Part shown: positions 63,701-64,000 of the stretch, piece by piece
Layout of the letters: every line of letters starts with the position of its first letter
Position numbering within the stretch: the first letter of the stretch is position 1
Assembly: GCA_948474755.1 (NCBI GenBank)
Contig: CAOLHI010001018.1
Coordinates: 496,001 to 560,000, forward strand
Source of the DNA: Ctenosaura bakeri
Taxonomy: Eukaryota > Chordata > Lepidosauria > Squamata > Iguanidae
DNA: 64,000 bases
Direction: 5' to 3'
Position numbers and translations under genes: made by a program
The notes under the pieces: model-generated
The model's database searches: none
The model's input: only the letters and a program-made list of their open reading frames with translations
What the model was told of the DNA's origin: nothing

Positions 63701-64000
63701 TGGCAGTGGATTGGGAGAGAATGGCTGTGGATGCACACCCCTCCCAGCAGCCCCTCCATCCTGGGGTTAGGCTTATTTGGAGTTCCTTCCCATTGCATGG
63801 AGCAAGGTGGGGTTTCTTTAAAACCTGAAAACTCCTGCAGAGAGGACCACAAAGGGAACAACTGACTTTCTGTTTTCTTCTACCCTGCCAGAAGGAGCCT
63901 GGCAGGATATGTCAAAAGCTCTGATGTTGGGGTGCTATGATCTAGAGCACAGGATTCATTTTTCATTTTATTTTATTACGGTCAACAGTCCATTAAAACA
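63701..64000. other. VAV3 intron 1, nothing recognised
   Basis: Opposed open frames at 63638-63865 lack motifs. Confidence 0.45.

Larger units (their letters stand above)
61318..64000 (+). other. VAV3: VAV3 intron 1, 5' part (runs off the window)
   Basis: The intron begins at the GT after exon 1. I find no acceptor plus exon that would continue the CH domain, which fits the large first intron of vertebrate VAV3 genes. CpG-rich sequence continues to about 61420 and then drops to ordinary AT-rich DNA. The intron holds an antisense CR1 fragment, a TA/CA microsatellite, an antisense L2-like relic and a tRNA-derived SINE, listed separately. About 62160-62940 shows nothing else I recognise. Confidence 0.8.

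Overview
The window is vertebrate nuclear DNA and almost certainly from a squamate reptile, most likely a lizard. The evidence is its repeat content: two Sauria-type tRNA SINEs, tRNA/CORE SINEs, 5S-rRNA-derived SINEs, BovB/RTE, CR1, L2-like and L1-like LINE fragments, hAT and Tigger-like DNA elements, and many palindromic MITEs. An iguanian is my guess, but the sequence alone does not settle the genus.

Only one protein-coding gene is supported. A CpG island at about 60593-61420 holds the promoter, 5' UTR and first coding exon of VAV3 (61114-61317, + strand, 68 codons). The exon ends at a GT donor, and intron 1 runs past the right edge of the window. Everything left of the CpG island is the intergenic flank upstream of VAV3, and I found no other exon there.

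Layout. 1-12 kb: MITEs (one inside a SINE), a MIR-like relic, CR1 and BovB 3' ends, a Sauria SINE, a perfect 33-bp inverted repeat and a CpG-rich 514-bp MITE. 12-20 kb: a local duplication, an antisense L1 endonuclease relic, microsatellites, two 5S SINEs, two CpG-rich MITEs and a Tigger-like element. 20-31 kb: sparse DNA, then an antisense L2-like LINE split by a 5S SINE that is itself split by a MITE, then a hAT element with an 8-bp target duplication and a solo LTR. 35-42 kb: a 2.6-kb BovB relic interrupted by an LTR-like insertion, several MITEs, and an antisense BovB split by a SINE. 42-57 kb: MITEs, SINEs, a Tigger-like element, microsatellites and hAT-like palindromes. 58-60.6 kb: a CR1 fragment with a 194-codon open frame, a Sauria SINE inside a MITE remnant, and a nearly perfect 180-bp hairpin nested in another MITE copy next to the VAV3 CpG island.

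The most distinctive feature is a set of DNA transposon derivatives with GGCC...GGCC ends. Several have clear 3-bp target duplications (TTA, ATT, ATA, CTA, AAT, TGA), which suggests PIF/Harbinger-type mobilisation. Four long, CpG-rich copies carry a small internal palindrome about 133 nt from one end. Nesting shows activity both after and before the SINEs moved. All of this was read by eye without alignment or database search.
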